Of a stretch of 8,887 nucleotides of DNA, positions 1 to 5,927 are shown one piece after another; the stretch's first letter is position 1, and each line of letters begins with the position of its first letter. The stretch lies in the NCBI GenBank assembly GCA_002418055.1, contig DIDI01000014.1, forward strand, positions 1 to 8,887, in the 5' to 3' direction. A program made the translations under genes and the position numbers. The notes under the pieces are model-generated. The model was given only the letters and a program-made list of their open reading frames with translations, searched no databases and was not told the origin of the DNA. Source of the stretch: Lactobacillus sp. UBA5804 (lineage in GTDB: Bacteria; Bacillota; Bacilli; Lactobacillales; Lactobacillaceae).

Positions 1-92
1 TATAAATAGTTATTAATTTTAGTCTATTTGTTAGGTCGATGAACCCCACAGCGGCGGTAAGTCAGCTTGCTTTTTAGGCAGTCAAACACCTG

Positions 93-129
93 AGCGTTTC
101 CTGAATTGTAAAATTTAGGAAGCGCTTTT
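93..129 (+). terminator. Hairpin with T tract upstream of sufC, probable terminator of the preceding gene
   Basis: Arms 93-106 and 113-126 pair over 14 positions with two G-T wobbles around a 6-nt loop (107-112). The 3' side runs into TTTTGTTT. This is the shape of an intrinsic terminator for a plus-strand gene lying left of the window. Its right arm overlaps the weak -35 of the proposed suf promoter, so a regulatory (operator or attenuator) role is a less likely alternative. No open frame of a preceding gene is visible in bases 1-92. Confidence 0.5.
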
Positions 130-141
130 GTTTGCTACAAT
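114..141 (+). promoter_or_regulatory. Candidate sigma-A promoter of the suf operon
   Basis: TACAAT at 136-141 matches the -10 consensus at five of six positions. The hexamer 16 bases upstream (TTTAGG, 114-119) is only a poor -35 element. It would place the transcription start near 148, about 28 bases before the sufC ATG. It is the best candidate in the 175 bases available upstream of the operon, but the weak -35 and its overlap with a hairpin arm leave it uncertain. Confidence 0.35.
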
Positions 142-164
142 AAAAGATATAGCAAACAGAAAAA

Positions 165-168
165 GGGG
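165..168 (+). promoter_or_regulatory. Ribosome binding site that decides the sufC start
   Basis: The GGGG core (within AAAAGGGGAA) lies 7 bases before the ATG at 176 but only 1 base before the ATG at 170. It therefore supports 176 as the start and argues against the more upstream in-frame ATG and TTG codons. Confidence 0.6.
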
Positions 169-175
169 AATGAAT

Positions 176-970
176 ATGAGCGTGCTAGAGGTTAAAGACT
201 TACATGTCGAAGTCATGGATATGGATCAGAAAACCCACAAAGAAATCTTGAAGGGGTTGAATTTAACCATGAGGACTGGCGAAATTCATGCCATTATGGG
301 GCCAAATGGTACGGGGAAGTCGACCCTATCTGAAACCATCATGGGGAATCCCAATTACCATGTCACGCAAGGCCACATTTTGCTTGATGGGATTGATATT
401 GTCGGGATGCCAGTGGATGAGCGAGCCCGGCGTGGACTCTTTTTGGCCATGCAATATCCGGCTGAAGTGCCTGGTGTGACTAATCAAGAATTTTTACATG
501 CGGCGATTAATGCGCGGCGTCCAAAAGATCAACCAATTGCCATTATGAGTTTTTTGAATGAGCTGGATAAAAACATGGCGCTACTTGATATGAAACCGGA
601 AATGGCCAAACGTTATCTCAACCAAGGCTTCTCAGGGGGTGAGAAGAAGCGGAATGAGATTTTGCAAATGCTAATGATTAAACCGAGTTTTGGCATCATG
701 GATGAAATCGACTCTGGCCTTGATATCGATGCCCTACGCGTGGTGGCACATGGAATTAATGCTTTGCGGGGTGATCAATTCGGGGCTTTGATGATTACCC
801 ACTATCAGCGCTTGCTCGATTATGTGGTACCTGATGTCGTGCACGTGATGATGGCTGGACGCGTGGTTAAAACTGGTGGTCCCGATTTAGCGCGCAAACT
901 TGAAAAAGAGGGCTACGCTGGTTTGCGGGATGAATTAGGGCTCAAAGTTGAACTCGTGGATGAGGATTAG
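176..970 (+). CDS. sufC: SufC, ATPase of the SUF iron-sulfur cluster assembly complex
   Basis: SufC is the cytoplasmic ABC-type ATPase that binds SufB and SufD and drives the shape change needed for Fe-S cluster assembly; despite the ABC fold it is not a transporter. The 264-residue product has a Walker A GPNGTGKST (42-50), Q-loop Gln93, signature FSGGEKKR (152-159), Walker B ending in Asp176-Glu177 followed by IDSGLD, and the switch histidine in ITHY (His209). FSGGEKKRNE and DEIDSGLD are typical of SufC rather than of transport ATPases, and the length is close to the family's usual 250-265. The start at 176 gives MSVLEVKDLHVEV, the usual SufC N-terminus, with a GGGG core 7 bases upstream; in-frame TTG 128 and ATG 170 are less well placed. 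It is the first gene of the operon, and sufD follows after 11 bases. Nothing is missing. Confidence 0.96.
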   Translation: MSVLEVKDLHVEVMDMDQKTHKEILKGLNLTMRTGEIHAIMGPNGTGKSTLSETIMGNPNYHVTQGHILLDGIDIVGMPVDERARRGLFLAMQYPAEVPGVTNQEFLHAAINARRPKDQPIAIMSFLNELDKNMALLDMKPEMAKRYLNQGFSGGEKKRNEILQMLMIKPSFGIMDEIDSGLDIDALRVVAHGINALRGDQFGALMITHYQRLLDYVVPDVVHVMMAGRVVKTGGPDLARKLEKEGYAGLRDELGLKVELVDED

Positions 971-975
971 GGGTG
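962..975 (+). promoter_or_regulatory. Two overlapping ribosome binding sites giving an ambiguous sufD start
   Basis: AGGGGTG (969-975) stands 6 bases before ATG 982. GAGGA (962-966) stands 6 bases before GTG 973, and that GTG is itself part of the first site. The two starts differ by three residues. ATG 982 is preferred because it is an ATG and has the longer G-rich match. Confidence 0.5.
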
Positions 976-981
976 ACTACG

Positions 982-2271
982 ATGAAATCAGCAATTGTCA
1001 CTTATAGTCAGGCCCAGCATGAGCCTAGCTTCATGTTGCAACTACGCCAGCGCGCAAGTGAAATCCTAGAAACGGCTAAACTGCCATATATTCAGCGCTT
1101 TCGCTATCACAATTGGCGTCTAGTTGATCAGCAGCTCAAGTTAGCTATTTCGAATTCGGCCTCATTACCTCCAGCCTTGCAGCAACCCGCACCAGCTGAG
1201 GCAGTGCAATTCGTGGCATTTGGACAGACTACGGTGCGCTGTCAATTGCCTGCCGCGTTAGTTGCTCAAGGGGTGCTGCTAATGGATTTACCGACTGCTT
1301 TGCGTAAGCAGCCTGAGCTTATGCAGCGGCACTTGATGCAGGTTATTAAAGCGGATGAGGATCAACTGACGGCATATCATGCGGCTTATCTGACTAGCGG
1401 CGTGGTCTTATATGTCCCAGCTGGGCTTCAGATAACTGAACCGGTAGAATTGGAACTGGTGCAAGATGCCAGTCAAAAGGTGCCTTTTGTGTCGCATGTG
1501 TTGGTAGTTGCCGCGCAATCTGCGAGCGTTAAGGTGGTTGAACACTTATCAACGATTGGTAGTGTGCCTAATACCGCTAACTTAATGGTGGAGGTGGCAG
1601 CCGCTGCTGGCAGTCAGGTCGAATTTTCCTCGCTAGATGAGCTAGGGGCACAAACGACGCTAGCTTTTAACCGCCGTGCGGACATTGACCGCGATGCTCA
1701 CGTTGAGTGGAATGTGGCCTTGATGAATGACGGGAATACCATTGGCGATTTAGCTTCAGAACTAGTGGGTGAAGGCAGTTATGCTGATTCCAAGGTGATT
1801 GCAGTCACTGCGCGTGATGAGCAGGTCGCCATTAACAACCGCGTGATTAATCGGGGTCGTCATTCCACTGGCTTAATTAATCAGCGCGGGGTGCTCCTTG
1901 ATCAATCGAAGCTTATTTTTAACGGGATTGGTCAGATTGTCCATGGCGCTTCGGGTGCTAAGGCCGACCAGAAGAATCGGGTCTTAATGATGTCTGATGA
2001 GGCCCATGGAGATGCCAATCCGCTCCTATTAATTGATGAAAATGACGTGATTGCTGCCCATGCTGCGAGTGTGGGACCAGTGGATCCGATTCAAATGAAT
2101 TATTTGATGAGCCGCGGGCTGACTTATCCCACAGCTGAGCGGATGGTCATTCATGGTTTCCTAGATGCGGTCCTAAGCGGGATGCCTGCGGGACTGGTGC
2201 GTGACCGGATGCTAGCCATCCTAGAAAGAAAGCTGATTCATGGACAAAAGCAACGCTTTGCGACGGTCTGA
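982..2271 (+). CDS. sufD: SufD, scaffold subunit of the SufBCD complex
   Basis: SufD is the SufB paralogue that forms the SufB-SufC2-SufD scaffold in the cytoplasm. With 429 residues it has the normal family length. The N-terminal helical part contains HEPSFMLQLR (13-22), matching the HEPxWLxxLR signature shared by SufB and SufD. The middle is a hydrophobic, repeat-rich right-handed beta-helix. The C-terminal core has LLLIDENDVIAAHAASVG, followed by the YLMSRGL and AERMVIHGF motifs of the family. His360 lies where the functionally important E. coli SufD histidine is expected; that assignment rests on remembered alignment. The protein lacks the EGCTAP motif seen in the SufB of this operon, which separates the paralogues. 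The start could instead be GTG 973 (three residues longer). Its end overlaps sufS by 32 bases, suggesting coupled translation. Confidence 0.93.
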   Translation: MKSAIVTYSQAQHEPSFMLQLRQRASEILETAKLPYIQRFRYHNWRLVDQQLKLAISNSASLPPALQQPAPAEAVQFVAFGQTTVRCQLPAALVAQGVLLMDLPTALRKQPELMQRHLMQVIKADEDQLTAYHAAYLTSGVVLYVPAGLQITEPVELELVQDASQKVPFVSHVLVVAAQSASVKVVEHLSTIGSVPNTANLMVEVAAAAGSQVEFSSLDELGAQTTLAFNRRADIDRDAHVEWNVALMNDGNTIGDLASELVGEGSYADSKVIAVTARDEQVAINNRVINRGRHSTGLINQRGVLLDQSKLIFNGIGQIVHGASGAKADQKNRVLMMSDEAHGDANPLLLIDENDVIAAHAASVGPVDPIQMNYLMSRGLTYPTAERMVIHGFLDAVLSGMPAGLVRDRMLAILERKLIHGQKQRFATV

Positions 2272-3460
2272 TTTTCCGGAACTAACTCGCCGCATTGGCG
2301 ATCAGCCCTTAACTTATCTCGATAGTGCGGCGACGAGCTTAATGCCCACCCCAGTGCTCAAAGTGCTGCAAGCTTTTTATGCCACGAATTATGCGAATGT
2401 GCATCGCAGCGTTAGCACGCTTGGTTATGAGGCCACGAACCGCTATGAAGAAGCGCGCCAGCAAGTTGCTCGCTGGCTACATGCTGGATCTGATGAAATT
2501 ATTTTTACCGCAGGGTGCACGGACAGCCTGAACTTAGTCGCTGCAACTTGGGGCCGGCAGCATTTACATGCGGGGGATGAAGTGGTCGTCTCCATCATGG
2601 AACACCATTCAAGTTTGCTGCCTTGGCAGCAACTGGCCTTGCAAGTGGGCGCTAAATTACGCTTTATCCAGCTGACTCCGGCAGGAACGCTGGATTTAGA
2701 GCAGGCACGGACTTTATTTAATGCGCATACGAAAGTTCTAGTTTTGACGCAAGTTTCCAATGTACTGGGCTGTGAAAATCCAGTTGGTCAGTTGGCTAAA
2801 TGGGCCCATGCGGTTGGTGCGATTGCGGTCATTGATGGGGCACAAGCCGTACCTCATCTGGCCGTTAACGTGGCTGCGCTGGATTGCGATTTTTATGCGT
2901 TTAGCGGGCATAAATTACTGGCTCCCACTGGTATTGGTGTCCTATACGGGAAAAGAGTCTTGCTTCAGCAGCTTCCGCCGTATCGTTATGGTGGTGAAAT
3001 GATTGCTGATGTCAGTTGTGAAACGGCGAGTTGGGCTGATGGTGTGCAAAAATTTGAGGCCGGAACGCCAAATATTATTGGTGCCATTGGCCTAGCTGCC
3101 GCCTTAACTTATTTGACTAAAATTGGCTGGCAACGCATTTGGCAACACGATCAAGTCTTATTGCAGGATTTAGCGACCCGGCTAGCCGCGATTCCTGGGG
3201 TGACGCTTTATGGCAGCGGTCCCCGCTACGGTGTGATTAGCTTTAATTTAGCCGGCGTTCATCCCCATGATTTGGCTACTGTGCTGGATCAACTTGGAGT
3301 AGAGGTGCGGGCTGGTCATCATTGTGCAGAGCCACTCGTGCATGCTTTAGGTACGGAGTCCACCGTGCGGGCGAGTGTCTTTTTATATAATGATCAAACT
3401 GATTGTGACCGGTTAATTTCCGGTATTAAAACGGCAAAGGAGTTTTTCCATGTTACATGA
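2240..3460 (+). CDS. sufS: SufS, group II cysteine desulfurase
   Basis: SufS is a PLP enzyme that converts cysteine to alanine and holds the sulfur as a persulfide for transfer to SufU. The 406-residue product has the class V aminotransferase fold: the YLDSAATS N-terminal motif (26-33), EHHSS with His122 stacking on PLP, DGAQ with Asp199, the Schiff-base lysine Lys225 in SGHK, FEAGTPN (272-278), and the active-site Cys362 in RAGHHCAEP on the short loop typical of group II enzymes. His343 in HPHD sits 19 residues before Cys362; the equivalent B. subtilis histidine (His342) binds the SufU zinc during sulfur transfer. The usual FTRGTTE or FTKGTT phosphate-binding stretch reads FTAGCTD (89-95), a local difference. 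The start lies inside sufD, with only a weak purine stretch (AGAAAG) upstream, so translation probably depends on coupling. Confidence 0.96.
   Translation: MDKSNALRRSDFPELTRRIGDQPLTYLDSAATSLMPTPVLKVLQAFYATNYANVHRSVSTLGYEATNRYEEARQQVARWLHAGSDEIIFTAGCTDSLNLVAATWGRQHLHAGDEVVVSIMEHHSSLLPWQQLALQVGAKLRFIQLTPAGTLDLEQARTLFNAHTKVLVLTQVSNVLGCENPVGQLAKWAHAVGAIAVIDGAQAVPHLAVNVAALDCDFYAFSGHKLLAPTGIGVLYGKRVLLQQLPPYRYGGEMIADVSCETASWADGVQKFEAGTPNIIGAIGLAAALTYLTKIGWQRIWQHDQVLLQDLATRLAAIPGVTLYGSGPRYGVISFNLAGVHPHDLATVLDQLGVEVRAGHHCAEPLVHALGTESTVRASVFLYNDQTDCDRLISGIKTAKEFFHVT
3436..3442 (+). promoter_or_regulatory. Ribosome binding site of sufU inside sufS
   Basis: AAAGGAG lies 7 bases before the sufU ATG at 3450 and within the last codons of sufS. 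It supports this start and the 11-base sufS/sufU overlap. Confidence 0.7.
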
Positions 3461-3890
3461 TCTACGTGAATTATATCAAGCAGTCATTCTGGACCATGCG
3501 GCGCACCCCCGCAATCAAGGTAAATTAGCCACCGCCACGAGTGATCAGCTTGTACATAATCCAAGTTGCGGCGACACCATTCACTTGTATTTGCAGGTGA
3601 TACAAGGGCGCATTGCCGCCATTGAGTTCACTGGCAGTGGTTGTACGATTAGCCAGGCTTCCGCCAGTTTACTTACGACCGTGATTAAGGGGAAAACGAT
3701 GCAGGAGGCGCTAACGCTAGCGGACCATTTTTCGGCGTTAGCGATGGGGCAAGCGGCTCCTAAAGCAGGTTTGGGGGATGCCGTGATTTTAACCCAAGTG
3801 ATGCAATTTCCAACGAGAATTAAATGTGCCACCATTAGCTGGTGGGCACTCAAGCAAGCAATTTTAACAGAGCAGGAGGAAGAAGCATGA
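3450..3890 (+). CDS. sufU: SufU, zinc-dependent sulfurtransferase partner of SufS
   Basis: In Bacillota SufU accepts persulfide sulfur from SufS and passes it to the SufBCD scaffold; it replaces the SufE of Gram-negative bacteria. The 146-residue, IscU-fold protein contains NPSCGD (Cys40, Asp42), GSGCTIS (Cys65) and RIKCATISW (Cys126), which match the Cys-Asp-Cys-Cys zinc site of B. subtilis SufU. The roughly 20-residue segment between the second and third cysteines (86-110) is the insertion that separates SufU from true IscU scaffolds. The N-terminus DLRELYQAVILDHAAHPRNQG is typical. The start is fixed by AAAGGAG 7 bases upstream. The gene overlaps sufS by 11 bases and shares an ATGA with sufB, so the stoichiometry of the three is probably set by coupled translation. 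Confidence 0.95.
   Translation: MLHDLRELYQAVILDHAAHPRNQGKLATATSDQLVHNPSCGDTIHLYLQVIQGRIAAIEFTGSGCTISQASASLLTTVIKGKTMQEALTLADHFSALAMGQAAPKAGLGDAVILTQVMQFPTRIKCATISWWALKQAILTEQEEEA
3874..3880 (+). promoter_or_regulatory. Strong ribosome binding site that decides the sufB start
   Basis: AGGAGGA lies 6 bases before ATG 3887. It rules in that codon and rules out the in-frame GTG at 3842, which would add 15 unrelated residues inside sufU. It is the best Shine-Dalgarno match in the suf operon. Confidence 0.85.
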
Positions 3891-5290
3891 CCAAAGCAGC
3901 TGATCTGGTTAAAGATGAAGCTTATCAGTTCGGGTTTCACGATGATATTCGTCCTGAATTTACGACTGGGCGCGGGTTAAATGAACGGGTGGTACGGGCG
4001 ATTTCACGCGAGAAGCATGAGCCGCAGTGGATGCTGGACTATCGCCTTAAGGCCTATGAGATTTATCGTAAAATGCCATTGCCGGCCTTTGGACCAGATT
4101 TATCGCAGCTTAATCTGGATGAGATGACATATTATCAGAAATACACGAAGCAAAAGTACCGTGATTGGGATGATGTGCCAGCTGAAATTAAGCAGACATT
4201 TGATCGCTTGGGCGTGCCGCAAGCCGAACGTAAGTATCTAGCTGGGAGCGGTGCGCAATATGAATCAGAAATGGTTTACCACAACATGAAGGCCGAGTTT
4301 GACCGCTTGGGTATTATTTTTACTGATACGGACAGCGCACTGCGTGAATATCCGGATCTCTTCAAAAAGTATTTTGGCCAATTGGTGCATCCTGAATCTA
4401 ACAAATTTGCGGCGCTGAATGCGGCCGTTTGGTCTGGTGGCTCGTTCATTTATGTGCCCAAGGGTGTAAAGGTGAAAACCCCAATTCAAGCTTACTTTCG
4501 GTTGAATAGTGAGAACTCTGGGCAATTTGAACGGACGCTGATTATTGTTGATAAGGGCGCCAGCTTAGACTATGTCGAAGGCTGTACGGCTCCAAATTAT
4601 AGTAGTAATTCCTTGCATGCGGCAGTGGTTGAGGTCAATGTGCTTGATCATGCTTATGCTCGTTACACCACGATTCAAAACTGGTCAGATAATGTTTATA
4701 GTCTTGAGACGAAGCGCGCCAGTGCGGGCAAACATGCCACCATGGAGTGGGTTGATGGTAATTTAGGTGCTGCAGTGACCATGAAATATCCATCGGTGTA
4801 TTTAAACGGTGAAGGCGCCCGGGGCACGATGCTCTCGATTGCCGTGGCCCATCACGGGATCCATCAAGATTCAGGTAGCCGGATGCTACATAATGCACCA
4901 AACACGTCGAGTTCAATTGTCTCCAAATCAATTGCTAAAGGCGGCGGCTCAACCGATTACCGCGGGACGGTTAACTTCAGTAAGAATTCGTCCGGATCAA
5001 AGTCACACGTGGAGTGCGACACGATTATCATGGATGATCAATCATCTTCTGACACGATTCCGACCAACGCCATTGAAAATTCCAATGTGGCAATGGAACA
5101 CGAGGCGACCGTTTCAAAGATTTCAGACGAAGAGCTGTACTACTTAGAGAGTCGCGGCATTCCAGAACGCAAAGCCACGGAAATGATTATTATGGGCTTT
5201 GTAGAGCCATTTACCAAGCAATTACCAATGGAATATGCAGTTGAATTGAATCGACTAATTAGTTTTCAAATGGAAGGCGCAATCGGTTAA
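3887..5290 (+). CDS. sufB: SufB, Fe-S cluster scaffold protein
   Basis: SufB carries the nascent cluster in the SufBCD complex. The 467-residue length fits the family. The N-terminal region has FHDDIRPEF, KHEPQWMLDYRLKAYE (43-58) and the MPLPAFGPDLSQLNLD segment typical of SufB. The beta-helix core contains SGGSFIYVPKGV, VDKGASLDYVEGCTAP (Cys233), GSKSHVECDTIIMDDQSSSDTIP (Cys377), VAMEHEATVSKIS and the C-terminal LPMEYAVELNRLI. There are only two cysteines. The position I align with E. coli Cys405 appears to be Ile396, which I recall as a difference shared by B. subtilis SufB. The start is set by AGGAGGA 6 bases upstream and overlaps the sufU stop as ATGA. It is the last gene of the operon, 48 bases before a terminator. 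Confidence 0.97.
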   Translation: MTKAADLVKDEAYQFGFHDDIRPEFTTGRGLNERVVRAISREKHEPQWMLDYRLKAYEIYRKMPLPAFGPDLSQLNLDEMTYYQKYTKQKYRDWDDVPAEIKQTFDRLGVPQAERKYLAGSGAQYESEMVYHNMKAEFDRLGIIFTDTDSALREYPDLFKKYFGQLVHPESNKFAALNAAVWSGGSFIYVPKGVKVKTPIQAYFRLNSENSGQFERTLIIVDKGASLDYVEGCTAPNYSSNSLHAAVVEVNVLDHAYARYTTIQNWSDNVYSLETKRASAGKHATMEWVDGNLGAAVTMKYPSVYLNGEGARGTMLSIAVAHHGIHQDSGSRMLHNAPNTSSSIVSKSIAKGGGSTDYRGTVNFSKNSSGSKSHVECDTIIMDDQSSSDTIPTNAIENSNVAMEHEATVSKISDEELYYLESRGIPERKATEMIIMGFVEPFTKQLPMEYAVELNRLISFQMEGAIG

Positions 5291-5338
5291 AAAACGTTAT
5301 TTTTGTTAAAAAGCATTTAAATTCGAAGAACTGATGAG

Positions 5339-5367
5339 GTCGGTTGTGAATAGCAACCGGCTTTTTT
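5339..5367 (+). terminator. Intrinsic terminator of the suf operon
   Basis: Arms 5339-5346 and 5354-5361 form an 8-bp stem with one wobble around a 7-nt loop, followed at once by six T residues (5362-5367). It lies 48 bases after the sufB stop, facing the plus strand. Confidence 0.9.
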
Positions 5368-5437
5368 GGTATTTCAAGATACTTATGGTATGCAAAATGG
5401 AGTTTAATACGTTACAAATATTAATTTTTTGATATTA

Positions 5438-5470
5438 TTTATGACATGCTATTGCTTGTTTTTATGACAT
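5438..5470 (+). repeat. Direct repeat pair TTTATGACAT
   Basis: TTTATGACAT occurs at 5438-5447 and 5461-5470, identical over 10 bases and spaced 23 bases start to start, close to two turns of the helix. The second copy runs into an inverted ATGTCA. Arrangement and spacing suggest a protein-binding site, but no regulator is identified. Confidence 0.55.
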
Positions 5471-5477
5471 CATGTCA
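5465..5477. promoter_or_regulatory. Perfect 13-bp inverted repeat, possible operator
   Basis: TGACATCATGTCA is a perfect palindrome with 6-base arms and a single central C. It shares its left arm with the second TTTATGACAT repeat, giving three copies of the TGACAT half-site within 37 bases. It lies in the spacer of the only (weak) promoter candidate here. I do not recognise it as the site of a known regulator. Confidence 0.4.
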
Positions 5478-5588
5478 CTTAATATATTTAATAGCATAAA
5501 TCGTATATAAAATAGAAAGCGAAAATATAACGAAATTTGTCAGCGGAAATATGTTAGATAACGTTATTTAAAAAAGCTAAAACAAAAA

Positions 5589-5864
5589 ATGCGAGTTGTA
5601 AAAATAAAAATCGCTTAAATAGCAGTCGCTAAGAAACAAGCATTGGCAGTTGCTGCTAATGCTGCAACTAAGAAAGTTGCAAAAAAGCCGGCTAAGAAGA
5701 GCCAGGCTAAACCAGAACAACCGAAATTGGTTAAGGCAGGTTTATTACCACAAACTGGTGATGACACTGCTTCACAAACCCGTGGGACAATCATTGGTGC
5801 AGTACTCTTAGCTTTAGGTAATGTCTTAGCATTCTTCGGCTTTAAGAAGAAGCGTGAGGACTAA
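5589..5864 (+). pseudogene. Remnant of an LPXTG (LPQTG) sortase-anchored surface protein
   Basis: The frame ending at 5864 encodes the classic C-terminal cell-wall sorting signal: LPQTG (5745-5759), a hydrophobic membrane segment of about 19 residues (TIIGAVLLALGNVLAFFGF region) and a basic tail KKKRED. Before it comes a Lys/Ala/Pro-rich wall-spanning linker (AKKPAKKSQAKPEQPK). Sortase would cleave such a signal between Thr and Gly and join the protein to peptidoglycan. There is no signal peptide, no ligand-binding domain and no clear Shine-Dalgarno site. The only in-frame ATG upstream (5589) is cut off by TAA at 5616-5618, so the intact stretch is 5619-5861; TTG 5643 could start a 73-residue product but it could not be exported. 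The GC content and codon use of the fragment resemble expressed genes, unlike the AT-rich DNA before it. I read it as the surviving 3' end of a larger gene lost by deletion. A tiny expressed protein is much less likely. Confidence 0.75.
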
Positions 5865-5885
5865 ACGCTAGTTAAGATGAATAAG

Positions 5886-5922
5886 AAAATAGCCTAGGAC
5901 ATCTGATGTCCTAGGCTATTTT
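5886..5922. terminator. Bidirectional terminator between convergent genes
   Basis: Arms 5886-5902 and 5906-5922 are perfect complements over 17 bases with a 3-nt central loop (functionally 5 nt or more). The stem begins with AAAA and ends with TTTT, so each strand reads a GC-rich stem followed by four T residues. It sits 21 bases after the stop of the surface-protein remnant and 5 bases past the pepX stop, and would end transcription from both sides. Confidence 0.85.
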
Positions 5923-5927
5923 GGTGC

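Larger units (their letters stand above)
5368..5588. other. AT-rich spacer between sufB terminator and surface-protein remnant
   Basis: This stretch is far richer in A and T than the flanking genes and holds no open frame with coding character on either strand. It contains a 10-bp direct repeat pair and a 13-bp inverted repeat (listed separately), and a palindrome ATAACGTTAT at 5558-5567. A possible but poor plus-strand promoter is TTGTTT (5456-5461) with TAATAT (5480-5485), spacer 18; the low complexity makes such matches cheap. It may be the old regulatory region of the surface-protein gene whose end survives at 5619-5864. Confidence 0.5.

Noticed and set aside
55..78. Small hairpin GGTAAG-TCAG-CTTGCT before a run of T residues
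   Set aside because: The stem has only six pairs, two of them wobbles; too weak to call a terminator next to the much better hairpin at 93-126.
118..131. Catabolite-response (cre)-like sequence around AAGCGCTT
   Set aside because: The core is right but the outer TG and CA bases are missing, and the palindrome is explained by the hairpin arm.
128..175. Upstream in-frame TTG (128) and ATG (170) as sufC starts
   Set aside because: The added residues do not resemble SufC and the G-rich site at 165-168 is correctly spaced only for ATG 176; the -10 hexamer also lies inside this extension.
2443..2760. Open frame of 105 codons on the minus strand within sufS
   Set aside because: It is antisense to a conserved, full-length gene, its product has no recognisable motif and a composition typical of a shadow frame. 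Other frames inside sufB, sufU and pepX were rejected for the same reason.
3842..3886. GTG at 3842 as an earlier sufB start
   Set aside because: It lies inside sufU, has no Shine-Dalgarno site and adds residues foreign to SufB, while AGGAGGA precedes ATG 3887.
5504..5513. TATATAAAAT as a -10 element in the AT-rich spacer
   Set aside because: No acceptable -35 lies 15-19 bases upstream, and such strings are expected by chance in DNA this rich in A and T.
5591..5614. GCGA/TCGC hairpin before the surface-protein remnant
   Set aside because: Only four pairs across a 16-base loop; not a credible structure.
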